Part shown: piece after piece, positions 29,336 to 41,693 of the stretch
Numbering within the stretch: the first letter of the stretch is position 1
Layout: the number at the start of each line of letters is the position of its first letter
Source of the DNA: Apirhabdus apintestini
GTDB lineage: Bacteria; Pseudomonadota; Gammaproteobacteria; Enterobacterales; Enterobacteriaceae
Length of the DNA stretch: 64,000 nt
Assembly: GCA_033977085.1 (NCBI GenBank)
Contig: CP138906.1
Span: 372,001-436,000, forward strand
Reading direction: 5' to 3'
Program-made: the position numbers and the translations under genes
The notes under the pieces: model-generated
Seen by the model: the letters and a program-made list of their open reading frames with translations, nothing else
The model's database searches: none
What the model was told of the DNA's origin: nothing

Positions 29336-29474
29336 CTCAGAGGGCTCGACGTTTGAGATAGATTGATGGGGCCGGTTTTCAGGCAGTATTTTCTGCGTTC
29401 TGTGCGCACAGCATAAGCAACGCCCCGCCTTCACAGAAAGCGGAGCATTACCGGAACACTATGCTGCCTGGCGG

Positions 29475-31031
29475 TTAGAACGTTTTCCACTCGCTCTCTT
29501 TATCCTTCGCCTTTGGCGAGGTCAGAACAGGAGGACGGTTTTGCACTTCGGCTGGCGTGGTTAATACGGCTACCGGCGCTGGCTCGTCAACATTGAAGAT
29601 AGCCACAGAAGCGGCAAGTTCATTCGCCTGAGTGCTCAACGTGCGCGTATTAAGGGCTGACGATTCTACCAGCGCGGAATTCTGCTGGGTCATCGCATCC
29701 ATTTGATTAATCGCGACGGCAATTTGTGTGATTCCGGTATTCTGTTCCTCAGAAGCAGTAGTAATCTCCTGCATAATATTACTCACACGATCGACCGACG
29801 TCACAATGCCATCCATAGTGTTTCCGGCATTGACCACCAGCGTGGAACCGTGGCTGATATTTCTGACGGCGTCGTTAATTAGCGCCTGAATTTCTTTTGC
29901 AGCATCGCCGCTGCGAGAGGCCAGGTTTCGCACTTCAGCGGCAACCACGGCGAAACCGCGCCCCTGTTCACCGGCGCGTGCGGCTTCTACGGCAGCGTTA
30001 AGAGCCAGGATATTGGTTTGACTGGCGATCCCATTAATGACGCTCGTGATATCAGAAACTTTTTGCGTACTTTCTTCTATATGACGCATCGTCACAGCGA
30101 CATCCTGCATCACTTCGGCTCCTTTGCTGGCGGTGTCTTTCGCCGAGAAGGCCAGCTGATTGGCGCGCTGAGCGTTTTCCGTATTATTGGCAACAGTGGT
30201 TTTGATCTCTTCCATACTGGCGGCAGTTTCCTGCAGCGCGCTGGCTTGCTCCTCGGTACGCGAGGCTAAATCAGTATTTCCGTCTGCGATTTCGCTTGAT
30301 TACGCATCAATAATATTGGCATTGCGCTTAATAGCGGCAATCGTGGTATTTAATTCCTGGGCGACGTTGTTAAGCGCCAGCGTCATTTCACCAATTTCAT
30401 CGTTGCGCTGCTGCGTCATTTTTACTGTAAAATCGCCGCGACTCATGGCCTGCAATACTTTATTTATTGCAAAGATACGTGAGGTAATGGTGTTTTTGAT
30501 AACCAGGCTGGAAACAAAAATCAGCCCGCATGACAGCGCCAAAATAATGGCGATCAAAATATTCTTTTGAAGGTTAAATTGCTGTAAATAGGTGGCACTC
30601 CCCGCAACGTCATATTCCACAATTAATCCGGTAAAATCGGAAACCAGCTTCTCCAAATTTGCGACGGCTCCCGTGGCATTCTCACCGCGCTGTATTTCTG
30701 CTATTGCCTGTTCCAGCCCTAATTTTAGCTGTTTTGTTTTTTCAACGCCGGCAGCGGTTGTTATCGGAGCGACCTCCATGAATCTGGCGAAACTGGCATT
30801 CGCCTGATCGATATGCAATGTGGGATCTTTTTCTTGTTTTAATTCTATTTCTTTAAGGATAAATACGGTATCTGACAAAGATTTATATTGATAAAACCCT
30901 TTAATAAGACCATCCATATTTCCTGAAATAGTATGCATCGAGATGAAGGATGATACGGCGAACATCAGGATGAAAATGAAATAAATGAAATTAATGGAAA
31001 GCAAAATTCTTTTAATGGTGAACTTCTTCAT
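29475..31031 (-). pseudogene. Methyl-accepting chemotaxis protein with an in-frame stop
   Basis: Whole span is 518 codons in one frame. N-terminal helix TM1 (about 9-31), a four-helix sensor domain, TM2 (NILIAIILALSCGLIFVSSL, about 170-190), HAMP, then the signalling tip NGIASQTNILALNAAVEAAR and GEQGRGFAVVAAEVRNLASR. The C-terminus SEWKTF is a variant of the CheR/CheB-tethering pentapeptide. Codon 244 is TAA (30300-30302), where CAA (Gln) would fit the Tsr-like SSEIADGNTDLASRTEEQ; the frame continues perfectly after it. Unlike other lesions here this is a substitution, not an indel, so it may be a true null allele. A ligand cannot be inferred. Confidence 0.87.
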
Positions 31032-31643
31032 ACTTGATGCATGCTCCGACGTATAACGTTAACTACGATGTGGTTATATCGGACTATTCCTGCAAAACAT
31101 TAATAAAACTTTATCTATGAAGGGTGTCATACGAGTGCGAAGTGGGGCGTTATTTTGTTGTTGTTGTTGAATATGTATTTGAAATTAAAGTATTTTTATT
31201 TATATATATTTTAGTGATATATAAAAAAGCACTTTATGATAATATCGGAATAAGCAGTCATGCTGGCTAGTTTATTAGGTTGATAATTTACCTGAAATCT
31301 TTTTAAATTTTATCCTTTTCAAAGAATTACTGATAATTTTCGTTTCTTTTCGTTCAGGCGTCACTGGTGAAATTTCTTTGCGTTTTTTTATTACGACGCG
31401 GGGATGGCCGCGATTACCTAAATATTTATGTCACTAACACCGGTCACTTTTGCGCAAGGCATGAGAGTGTGGTGGTTAAAGATGCTCCGTAAGTCGCACA
31501 GATTGTTCCAGCCAGAGGGGCGATAATACCCGGTTACGCAGCCGTTGACGCCAAGTTATCCGCACTTCTGGCCATACATTGCTATTCAGAATTTGGCGCG
31601 CTGTGCCGATAAGTCAGATAGCTATTTTTAGATTGAGGTTCAG
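31032..31643. other. Divergent promoter region between chemoreceptor and cheV
   Basis: 612 bases, AT-rich in the middle, no gene. A TAAAGTTT sequence (the flagellar sigma-28 -35 consensus) lies on the minus strand around 31110 but lacks a properly spaced -10. The cheV side has a better candidate, listed separately. Confidence 0.5.
31588..31612 (+). promoter_or_regulatory. Possible sigma-28 (FliA) promoter of cheV
   Basis: GCCGATAA at 31605-31612 is a perfect FliA -10 element. The -35 position is a weaker match (CAGAATTT against TAAAGTTT). It lies 31 bases before the cheV ATG. Chemotaxis genes are normally in the FliA class, which supports it. Confidence 0.5.
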
Positions 31644-32606
31644 ATGGATAATTTTAATAAAGATATTGATGACAGAGCTAATTTAACCAACTCGAACCGC
31701 TTCGAATTGCTATTGTTCCGTTTGGGAAAATCTGAGCTTGATGATAAACAGGAACTCTTTGGAATTAATGTTTTTAAGCTTCGTGAAATTCTGCCAATGA
31801 AAGAGTTCACGAAACCTGCAGGAATGAAATCTCCTCTGTTGGGCGTTATTAATATTCGCGATCAGGTCATGCCCGTTATCGACCTGCCGGCCGTAATGGG
31901 CTACAAACCCACCACGGACTTAAATATATTACTGATTACGGAGTTTGCACGCAGCGTGCAGGCTTTTGCCATTGAGTCCGTGGAAAACATTACGCGCCTG
32001 GACTGGAAGCAAGTGCATACGGCGGAAAAAGCGGTCAATAGCAATTACATCACCAGCATCGCCTGCCTGGATGAGAACGCCGATACCAACAATTTGACGA
32101 TGGTACTGGATGTGGAACAAATCCTGTATGATATTTCATCTCCGCAGCATGATTTACGGACCAATGATTTACCTTCCGGTCACGTTAATGTTCGCCCTGG
32201 CACAACGGCGATTGTGGCTGAAGATTCCCGGGTTGCCCGCAGCATGCTGGAAAATATGTTGAATAACCTACAAATTCCCCACCAAATGTGCACCACCGGG
32301 CAGGAAGCATGGGTGAAGATCCAGGATCTTGCCAGCGAAGCGGAAAGCGAAGGTGTGCCGATAAACCATAAAATTTCGTTTATTCTCACGGATTTGGAAA
32401 TGCCGGAAATGGACGGATTTACGTTAACTCGTCTGGTGAAGAGCAATGAAAAGCTGCGACGGCTTCCCGTTGTAATCCATTCTTCATTATCCGGAAGTGC
32501 TAATGAAGCGCACGTTCAAAAAGTCGAGGCGGATGGTTATGTCGCTAAATTTGAGGCTAACGAACTGTCATCCATGATTAACCAAGTGTTAAATAAAGTT
32601 TCCTGA
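31644..32606 (+). CDS. cheV: Chemotaxis coupling/response-regulator protein CheV
   Basis: 320 residues, intact. CheW-like coupling domain (about 20-165; GVINIRDQVMPVIDLPAV) fused to a receiver domain with the phospho-acceptor aspartate in FILTDLEMPEMDGFTL. CheV links receptors to CheA and adapts signalling by phosphorylation. Salmonella has it and E. coli K-12 does not. Divergent from the chemoreceptor gene, suggesting a small chemotaxis module inserted at this site. Confidence 0.94.
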   Translation: MDNFNKDIDDRANLTNSNRFELLLFRLGKSELDDKQELFGINVFKLREILPMKEFTKPAGMKSPLLGVINIRDQVMPVIDLPAVMGYKPTTDLNILLITEFARSVQAFAIESVENITRLDWKQVHTAEKAVNSNYITSIACLDENADTNNLTMVLDVEQILYDISSPQHDLRTNDLPSGHVNVRPGTTAIVAEDSRVARSMLENMLNNLQIPHQMCTTGQEAWVKIQDLASEAESEGVPINHKISFILTDLEMPEMDGFTLTRLVKSNEKLRRLPVVIHSSLSGSANEAHVQKVEADGYVAKFEANELSSMINQVLNKVS

Positions 32607-33205
32607 TACGTCTACTTCCAGCGATCCTGTGGTTCTTTTGCTAATCAATTGCTCGCGTGCCCCGCAGCGGGAGGAATCACTGGATTGCAGCAATGACTGT
32701 TTGCCCAACGCGCGTTAGCGCCGCTGGATGACGGAGCGTTCAATCAATAGCGCCAGATTGATTTCTTTAAATCGCATGATAAGGGGGCCTGAGTAAACCT
32801 GAGTGACGGAAAAATGAATGCATTAGTGCTGGAGTAAAATATCCTCTTCTCAGGCATAGACGATAAACCCCCAACTCCGTCGCTGGCGTTATAAACCTTT
32901 TAAAAAATTCACGGTCAGCCCTGTGGGGCATTAAATCTTAAGACAATAAGTCAGAACCACAGGCCAATGATAACTACGTCTGCCGACCGTCGTTTTTACT
33001 GCTATCTCTAAACCTAAACCATCTCCTGGGAGGTGGCGATGGATCCTGTGGGGCTGTAGCATGAAGAATGCCTGTACTAAGTAACGCCTTGGTATTTCAC
33101 TAGTAAATTAATGAGTTAATAGCAGGGGCAGATATAAATTCGCGTCCTACGCATTTTATCGCTGTCAGTATCATCTCGTATGGGTCACCGCAGTGCAGAT
33201 ACAAA
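32607..33205. other. Non-coding region between cheV and the IS200-like remnant
   Basis: About 600 bases with no credible gene. It contains inverted GC patches such as CCTGTGGGGC / CCACAGG and CTCCTGGGAG that could be leader hairpins of the decayed IS200-type element to its right, but no clear element end is visible. Confidence 0.45.
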
Positions 33206-33545
33206 ATGCTCAAAGGCAACCTCGGTAAAGAGTTTTACCTTAGCATCAATATTTACGGCAATATGCAAAGTAGTTGTGCTAAATGTGCAGTTAGATCATA
33301 TATGTCTGATAGTAAGAGTGGAGCGCCGCCCGGCTTAAATGTCTCGGAACTAGTAGGATTTGTGAAAGAACGAACAGCGATTGGATTATTTGCGACATTT
33401 CCTTATCTCAGAAAGCACAAACTTTGGGGGCAATTACTTTTGGCCAGCTGGGTATAGTGTGGACTCGGCAGGCACAAACGAAGAAATAATTCGCAGCTAT
33501 GCGCGACGCCAGGACGGAATGGCGAAAGAGGAAGAGAAAAGGTAA
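33206..33545 (+). pseudogene. IS200/IS605-type transposase remnant
   Basis: Decayed Y1-transposase (TnpA) C-terminal part. One frame has LNVSELVGFVKERTAIGLFA; after a shift near 33425 the other has FWPAGYSVDSAGTNEEIIRS followed by YARRQDGMAKEEEKR. This is the family pattern of (V)GxxKGxSA then FWxxGYxVxTxG and a charged tail. The region with the HUH metal site is not recognisable and no full element is present. It is a dead fragment. Confidence 0.6.
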
Positions 33546-33572
33546 ATGCGGCCAGCATTAGAAGGGCGTATT

Positions 33573-33597
33573 TAAGCCCCCTAAAGGGGCTTATACT
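33573..33597. terminator. Symmetrical terminator 3' of dolP
   Basis: TAAGCCCC-CTAAA-GGGGCTTA, a perfect 8-bp stem (33573-33593). It lies between the IS200-like remnant and the end of dolP and could act in both directions. Confidence 0.65.
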
Positions 33598-33676
33598 GAA
33601 CGCCAGACGCGAATAAAATGTTCACAATACGCGAGTTTTACGCCTCTGCCATTGCCTGCGCACATGGAAAGCAACG

Positions 33677-34251
33677 TTATTTCAAATAGGTGAATGCCGT
33701 AGTAACGTGCTTCACGCCGCTGACGCGGCTGGCGATTTCAGCCGCTGCTTTACCTTCTCTTTCGGTCACCAGGCCCAGTAGAAAAACTTCGCTGTTTTCA
33801 GTCGTTACCTTCACGCGCGACGATTTCACCTGGTCGCTGGTCAACAGTTGGGAGCGCACCTTAGTGGTAATCCAGGTATCGGAAGACGCCGTGCCCATCG
33901 TGACCGGCTGCCCTGGCGGATCTCGTTATAGACTTCACGCGCGCCGTCAACGCCCATAGCGATTTGTTTTGCCTGGGCTGAGAGTGCCGAAGAAGGAGCC
34001 TGCCCGGTAAGCAGAACTTTACCCTGCCAGGCGGTAACGCTGACGCGCGCCTCTTTTTTCAGTTGCTCATCTTTGGCCAGCGCGTTGCTCACGCGCAGTT
34101 CCAGCGTACCGTCATCTACCTGGGTACCCACAGTGCGGGGGTCGGTGGCCGTTTTGGTGGCAACGGCGGCGCTGCCGGCGACAACAGCGCCGACACAGCC
34201 TTGCAGTAATAATGCAGCCAACAGGACTGCCAGTGGCGTCATCGCCTTCAT
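33677..34251 (-). CDS. dolP: Outer-membrane lipoprotein DolP (YraP), dual BON domain
   Basis: Lipoprotein of the outer membrane that supports BAM complex and envelope integrity. Lipobox LLLQGC (cleavage before Cys20). Two BON domains: TQVDDGTLELRVSNALAK onward, and TASSDTWITTKVRSQLL onward. The frame breaks at 33911-33916, whose complement CCAGGG should be CCAGGGG, a CCWGG site. Corrected length is 191 residues, exactly that of E. coli, with start at 34251. It overlaps the diaA 3' end region (stop at 34266 lies 15 bases upstream). Confidence 0.93.
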
Positions 34252-34265
34252 GGTTGCTCCTTTCA

Positions 34266-34854
34266 TTATCCTGGTATTGGAAAAAGCGTATTATCAATCA
34301 GATCGCACAGACAGTTGACCGTAAGCATGTGGACCTCCTGAATGCGGGCGCCGCGATGGGCGGGAATGCGAATTTCCACATCCTGGGGCCCCAGCAGCCC
34401 GGCCAGCCTCGCCGCCGTCATAGCCGGTGAGCGCAACAATGGTCATGTCCCGGGTAACGGCAGCTTCTACCGCTTTAACAATATCCCGGCTATTGCCGCT
34501 GGTCGAGATAGCCAGCAGCACATCGCCGGCGTGGCCCAAAGCCCGTACCTGTTTGGCGTACATTTCTTCATGCAGCCTGTCATTCCCGATAGCGGTTAGC
34601 ACGACATTATCTGCATTCAAGGCGATAGCCGGCAGGCCCGGACGCTCGGTTTCAAAGCGATTGATCATGCTGGCGGCAAAATGCTGCGCGTTCGCCGCAG
34701 AAGCCCCGTTGCCGCAGCACAGAATTTTATTGCCGTTCAGTAAGGACTGCACCAGCGTATCCGCAGCGCGCGCGATGGCGTCTGGCAGCGCCTCGGCGGC
34801 GGCTATCTGAGTTTGAATGCTTTCCGTAAAGCAGGCTTTGATTCGTTCGAGCAC
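34266..34854 (-). CDS. diaA: DnaA initiator-associating protein DiaA
   Basis: SIS-domain tetramer that binds DnaA and promotes timely replication initiation at oriC. GTG start at 34854 with GGA eight bases upstream; begins V/MLERIKACFTESIQTQIAAA. The SIS core contains ILCCGNGASAANAQHFAASM. There is a one-base frame change near 34401-34409, after LTGYDGGE (one extra base, or two lost). The continuation LLGPQDVEIRIPAHRGARIQ then matches E. coli. Corrected length is about 195 residues (196 in E. coli). Confidence 0.92.
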
Positions 34855-34880
34855 GATTATCCTTTCACTGAATTGCAAAA

Positions 34881-35274
34881 TTATTCATTAAGGGAAAAGG
34901 CATCTATTATCCACTCAGCCTCATTGCCGGTGAAGGCTACCACATCGCATCGACAATCCACAGTATCAAAACTCCCATTGTGGCCGGCGAGCCAACGCTG
35001 GGCCGCGCGTAATATTTTACGCTGCTTGCTGTAGGTAATAGAGGCCGCCGCCGCGCCGTAGCGCGCATTATTGCGATAACGGACTTCAACAAAAACGATA
35101 ATCTCACCGTGCGACATAATGAGATCGATTTCGCCGGAGGGAAAGCGCACGTTAGCGGCGATAAAACGCAGGCCTTTTTTCCAGCCAGCGGCGGGCCAGC
35201 ATTTCATAATGCCGGCCTCGCCCCTGCGGCGTTACATCACGGGAACTACCTGGCCCTGCTGGTATTTCAGCCAT
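34881..35274 (-). CDS. yraN: UPF0102 protein YraN
   Basis: Small nuclease-like-fold protein of unknown role. The start at 35274 (MAEIPAGPGSSRDV) lies inside the lpoA 3' end, as in E. coli. GEIDLIMSHGEIIVFVEVRY has the D...E-x-K/R-like core. The A run complementary to 35175-35180 is two short (A8 to A6); restoring it gives RRWLEKKGLRFIAANV and 131 residues, exactly the E. coli length. As written, only a 108-residue fragment is open. Confidence 0.88.
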
Positions 35275-37295
35275 GACATTTTCCGGCTAATGACGCAGTC
35301 GGGAGATGCCGTGAGCGTGCCGGTATTACCGCTAATTTGATAGCCCGGCTCCTGACGCATCTGCGTAAAGTGGCTCGCCAGCGCCCAGGCATCTACGCCC
35401 ATCGCGTACAGTCTGGCCAGCGTATAATCATTGTGCGATGCCCCGAGCGCCTGCTGCATAAGCTGTGGGTTACCGCCTGCCAGCATCGGTATTTCACTGA
35501 ACTGCAGCCCTTCCATTTCCAGACGGAAATCGGTACCGCCACTGCCCTGCGCGCTGCGCGAACTGGCATACAGTGCGGCACTCCCCGGCTGCCTGCGCGC
35601 ATTGCGATCATTGGCTTAATGAGCGCGATTTCCGCGCGCGTCGCCAAAATATAAACGGCGTCGACGCCGCCCTGATTTTGAGCGATAGCGTCAGGTGACT
35701 GCTGATCGAGGCCGTTATCGGCGCTTTGAGCAGGCATATCATTCACCGGCGTTCCGCTTAAGGCGATACCGCCGCCGTTAATACCTGGCGTAGTTCATTT
35801 TCAGAACCGAATTTTTGCTGCAATACGGCTCCGCCGCCCTGGTCACGCCAGGCTTCGCTAAAGGCCTTAGTGACGCGATCGCCCAGCGCGCTGCGCGGTA
35901 CCAGCAGCAGCGGCGCGCGATGCCCTTCCTGCCAGATATGTGCAGCGGCATCGCGTGCTTCATCCTCCGGGGAAAGTGCGAAGTAACAAACATTAGCGCG
36001 ACCGCTAATGTGTTCCGGCTGATTCAGAGCCAGTACGTTAAGCGGCGTGCCGCTGCCTAACATGCCATCGACATTGTTCTTTAGCAGTGGACCGACGACG
36101 ATAGATGCGCCTTCCTGTTGCGCTTTCGCTAATAGCTGTTCGATAGGCTGCGTGCTGGTATCGTAAACCGTAATTTGGGCCGCTGGTTTGGCCTGTGCGG
36201 CATCCGCAATCGGCGCTGCGGGCTGAGGTTGCGGCTGGGCAACGGTTTCCTGCGTGGCCGCGGCTTTTTGCTCACCGGTCAGCGCATCGGTATCGGCGCT
36301 GGATGGGCTGACGATATCGTCATTGGGCGTGGCCGCGCCGTCGTTGCTATCCGTACCGGCAGCGTTATCTATATCTGTCGCTTGTCCTTCCTGCGCAGGT
36401 GCGGCGGCTCCGCCGGCCGGTACCACCGGCACCACACCCATATTTTTCGCCGCTTCAAAACCCTGCTGGATAGCCCGGCCAAATACCGCCGCCTGGCCGT
36501 TTAGCGGCAGCATAAGTGCGATTTTGTCCGTTGAGGATGGCGTGAAATTCTGAATATTTTTCAGCGCAGTGGGCAGCATTTTTGCACCGGGATTATTCGG
36601 ATAGCGAGTGCGCCAGTCGGTAATAGCGAATTTTAACTGCTGCGGCTCGCCGCGCTGGCTGCTCCAGGTTTGCTGGAGATCTATCCAACCCTGAAGGATA
36701 TTTTCATCGGCGTTAATGACCAGTGCGTTAACCTGGGCAGGCGTCATGGTCGCCAGCGTGTTCCATGTGGCATCGATGTTTTTTGCCTGTCGGCTGCGGG
36801 CAGAAGCGGCTCCTGCGCGATTAGCGCGCGCAGCAGCGCCAGCGAGGGTTTACCCTGGGCCGCGTTGATGCGGGCCTGCCAGTAACGCGCGCGCTGCTCG
36901 GGAGAAAGCGACTCGGGATCCAGTTTGCCAAGGCGGTCTTCAACGGTCACCGGATCGCGGTTAATAACGGCAAATTCGGCGCTGAGCAACAGCGCTTCTT
37001 GGTGCTGCGCCTGCGTTAACTGCCCGGGCAACTGACGATAAATTTCGTCGGCCTTCTGAATTTGCCCCTCTTTTAACAGCGCACGCACGGCGAGTAATTG
37101 CCAGGTGGTCTTGCTATCATCAGCGTTTTGCTGCATCTGCTGCAGGTAATACGCAGAGTTTGCCTGCATTTTACCCTGAAGCAGAGTGCCGCTCTTATCT
37201 GGCGGCTGCAGGCTACAGCCGGAGAAAATCAGCGCTGCCAGTAATACGGGCAAGCAGCGTCCGGCATTCGAACGAATAAATTTAGACGGTACCAT
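35232..37295 (-). CDS. lpoA: Outer-membrane lipoprotein LpoA, activator of PBP1a
   Basis: Stimulates the transpeptidase of PBP1a from the outer membrane. Signal peptide with lipobox (LAALIFSGC), N-terminal TPR-like domain (about 30-255), a low-complexity Ala/Pro/Gln linker (about 310-400), and a C-terminal periplasmic-binding-protein fold. Three single-base losses occur: T run 36779-36784 (A7 to A6 on the coding strand), 35778-35779 (A3 to A2), and 35583-35586 (G5 to G4). The corrected product is about 688 residues (E. coli 678), ending LKYQQGQVVPVM. Divergent from rsmI. Confidence 0.92.
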
Positions 37296-37356
37296 ACTGT
37301 ATCCAGTGTTCTTTTTACGCAGTTATCAATATTAAATCGGTAAAACGGATGAAACA

Positions 37357-38222
37357 ATGAAACAACACGATTCAGCGGCTATTTTAAGTGGCGTGCTATA
37401 TATTGTGCCAACGCCTATAGGAAATCTGGAAGATATTACGCAGCGTGCGCTTTCTGTATTGCAATCCGTTGACCTTATCGCCGCCGAGGATACCCGACAT
37501 ACCGGCCTGTTGCTCCAGCACTTTGCTATCAAAGCGCGCCTCTTTGCGCTTCACGATCATAATGAACAGCAAAAGGCGGAAACGCTACTGGCGAAACTGC
37601 GGGAAGGAGCGAGCATTGCGCTGGTATCCGATGCCGGAACCCCGCTGATTAACGACCCTGGTTACCATTTGGTTCGCGCCTGCCGCGAGGCGAACGTGCG
37701 CGTGGTCCCTCTGCCGGGGGCGTGCGCGGCCATAACCGCGCTTAGCGCCGCCGGTCTGCCATCAGATCGCTTTTGCTATGAGGGTTTTTACCTGCGAAAT
37801 CGAAGGGGCGGCGCGACGTGCTGAAGGCGCTGGAGCAGGAGCCTCGCACGCTTATTTTCTACGAATCCACTCACCGTTTGATTGAGAGCCTGGCGGATAT
37901 GTGCGCCGTTTGGGGCGATGCCCGCTACGTGGTGCTGGCGCGTGAGCTGACAAAAACCTGGGAAACGATTTACGGCGCGCCCGTTGCCGCGCTGCTGGCT
38001 TGGGTGCAGGAGGATGAGAATCGGCGCAAAGGCGAGATGGTACTGATCGTTGAAGGCTACCGCGCCGAGGAGAATGCGCTGCCGCCGGAAGCGCTGCGGA
38101 CGTTAACCCTATTGCAGGCGGAGCTGCCCTTAAAGAAAGCGGCGGCGCTGGCGGCTGAAATCCATGGCGTAAAGAAAAATGCGCTGTATAAGTATGCGCT
38201 CGAACACCAGGCGGAAAGCTAA
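37357..38222 (+). CDS. rsmI: 16S rRNA 2'-O-methyltransferase RsmI
   Basis: Methylates the ribose of C1402 in 16S rRNA. Tetrapyrrole-methylase fold: YIVPTPIGNLEDITQRAL at the start, AAEDTRHTGLLLQHF, and ALVSDAGTPLINDPGYHLVR. The T run 37785-37789 is one short (T6 to T5); restoring it gives YEGFLPAKSKGRRDVLKA. Corrected length is 288 residues (E. coli 286). Ends 56 bases before rnpB, whose promoter lies in the gap. Confidence 0.93.
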
Positions 38223-38241
38223 TTTGCACTGAAAGCGCCGG

Positions 38242-38270
38242 GTGACAGCCACGCCGAAACCCTCTATACT
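38242..38270 (+). promoter_or_regulatory. rnpB promoter
   Basis: -35 GTGACA (38242-38247), 17-base spacer, -10 TATACT (38265-38270), eight bases before the mature 5' end. GC-rich discriminator TCTCGCGC-type sequence follows, as in E. coli. Confidence 0.8.
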
Positions 38271-38278
38271 CTCGCGCT

Positions 38279-38652
<374 letters not shown>

Positions 38653-39480
38653 CATTAAAAACCCGCTGCGGCGGGTTTTGCTTTCAGGCGTAGCGGAAGT
38701 ACGGAGAATGACTGTCCACTCCGCTTTCGATGAAAGAACGCGGCTTATCGGTCAGCTTCAACTTATTAAAGAACCCGCTGCGGCGGGTTTTTGCTTTAAG
38801 GCGTAGCAGGAGTACGGAGAATGACTGTCCACTCCGCTTTCGATGAAAGAACGCGGCTTATCGGTCAGCTTCAACTTATTAAAGAACCCGCTGCGGCGGG
38901 TTTTTGCTTTCAGGCGTAGCGGAAGTACGGATGAATGACTGTCCACTCCGCTTTCGATGAAAGAACGCGGCTTATCGGTCAGCTTCAACTCAAAAAAACC
39001 CGCTGCGGCGGGTTTTACTTTCAGGCGTAGCGGAAGTACGGAGAATGACTGTCCACTCCGCTTTCGATGAAAGAACGCGGCTTACAGGTCAGCTTCAACT
39101 CATTAAAAACCCGCTGCGGCGGGTTTTTACTTTCAGGCGTAGCGGAAGTACGGAGAATGACTGTCCACTCCGCTTTCGATGAAAGAACGCGGCTTATCGG
39201 TCAGCTTCAACTCATTAAAAAACCCGCTGCGGCGGTTTTTGCTTTCAGGCGTAGCGGAAGTACGGAGAATGAATGTCCACTCCGCTTTCGATGAAAGAAC
39301 GCGGCTTATCGGTCAGCTTCAACTCATTAAAAAACCCGCTGCGGCGGGTTTTTGCTTTCAGGCGTAGCGGAAGTACGGAGAATGACTGTCCACTCCGCTT
39401 TCGATGAAAGAACGCGGCTTATCGGTCAGCTTCAACTTATTAAAGAACCCGCTGCGGCGGGTTTTTGCTTTCAGGCGTAG
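38653..39480 (+). repeat. Tandem rnpB 3'-end/terminator repeats, left part
   Basis: Repeats of 110-114 bp. Each copies the last ~45 bases of rnpB (GACTGTCCAC ... GGTCAGCTTCAACT) followed by a terminator hairpin (AACCCGCTGCGGCGGGTTTTT). GACTGTCCAC or its variant starts at 38611 (in rnpB), 38710, 38823, 38937, 39047, 39159, 39271 and 39384. Eight terminators lie here; one has a G missing in its stem (about 39230). E. coli K-12 is known for about 3.5 such 113-bp units; here the array is much longer. Confidence 0.93.
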
Positions 39481-39567
39481 CTGTTACCAACGGTGCAAAA
39501 CTGATCCACCCCAGCGGTTGAAAACTGATCCAGGGGTTAATCTGCTCCTCTGAATACAGGGGAGCTT

Positions 39568-40586
<1,019 letters not shown>

Positions 40587-40590
<4 letters not shown>

Positions 40591-41369
40591 TGGTCGAACT
40601 ACAACATCAACGGCTGATGGTGCTTGCTGAACAGCCCAGGCTGGACAGCCTTATCGGCGCGGCGCCGGCACTGTCGCAACAGGCAGTGGATCAGGAATGG
40701 AGCTATATGGACTTCCTGGAGCACCTGCTACATGAGGAGAAACTGGCCCGGCATCAGCGTAAACAGGCGATGTACACGCGGATGGCAGCCTTCCCGGCGG
40801 TGAAGACGTTCGAGGAATACGACTTCACCTTCGCCACCGGCGCACCTCAGAAGCAAATCCAGTCGCTGCGTTCCCTGAGCTTCATCGAACGTAACGAAAA
40901 CATCGTGTTGCTGGGCCCCTCGGGCGTGGGGAAAACACATCTGGCGATAGCCATGGGCTACGAGGCAGTACGGGCGGGCATCAAGGTTCGCTTCACAACA
41001 GCAGCGGACCTGCTGTTACAGCTGTCGACTTCCCAGCGTCAGGGGCGTTACAAAACGACACTCAATCGCGGTGTCATGGCCCCCAAACTGCTCATCATCG
41101 ACGAAATAGGCTATCTGCCGTTCAGCCAGGAAGAGGCAAAGCTGTTCTTCCAGGTCATTGCCAAACGTTACGAAAAGAGCGCGATGATCCTGACCTCTAA
41201 CCTGCCGTTCGGGCAGTGGGACCAGACGTTCGCGGGTGATGCAGCCCTGACATCGGCAATGCTGGACCGGATCTTACATCACTCACACGTAGTCCAGATA
41301 AAAGGAGAGAGCTATCGACTGAAGCAGAAACGAAAGGCCGGGGTTATAGCGGAAGCTAATCCTGAGTAA
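40587..41369 (+). CDS. istB: IstB helper ATPase (IS21 copy 2)
   Basis: 260 residues, intact AAA+ ATPase with Walker A GPSGVGKTH and Walker B LLIIDEIGYLPF; DnaC-like. Near residue 17 it reads AEQPRLDSLIG, from CCCAGGCTGG in the DNA. In copy 3 the same spot has lost one C of this CCWGG motif. Confidence 0.96.
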
Positions 41370-41437
41370 GCAAGGTGGATCAATATTAGACCGTTGGTGG
41401 TGACGGTAAGTGGATCACTTTTTACCCGTTGTTGACA

Positions 41438-41640
41438 GTAGCAGGAGTACGGAGAATGACTGTCCACTCCGCTTTCGATGAAAGAACGCGGCTTATCGGT
41501 CAGCTTCAACTCATTAAAAACCCGCTGCGGCGGGTTTTTGCTTTCAGGCGTAGCGGAAGTACGGATGAATGACTGTCCACTCCGCTTTCGATGAAAGAAC
41601 GCGGCTTACAGGTCAGCGTCAACGTATGAAAGCACCGGCT
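41438..41640 (+). repeat. Tandem rnpB terminator repeats, right part
   Basis: Continues the array beyond IS copy 2. GACTGTCCAC starts at 41458 and 41571 (113-bp step), with one terminator hairpin at about 41519-41540. The last unit degenerates after GGTCAGCGTCAACG, and a different hairpin-like tail (GCACCGGCTGTGACAGCG) follows. Together with the left part about nine units follow rnpB. Confidence 0.9.
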
Positions 41641-41693
41641 GTGACAGCGTTTTCACTGCGGTTTTTTCCTGTTCTCGTTTCTGGAGGACGATG

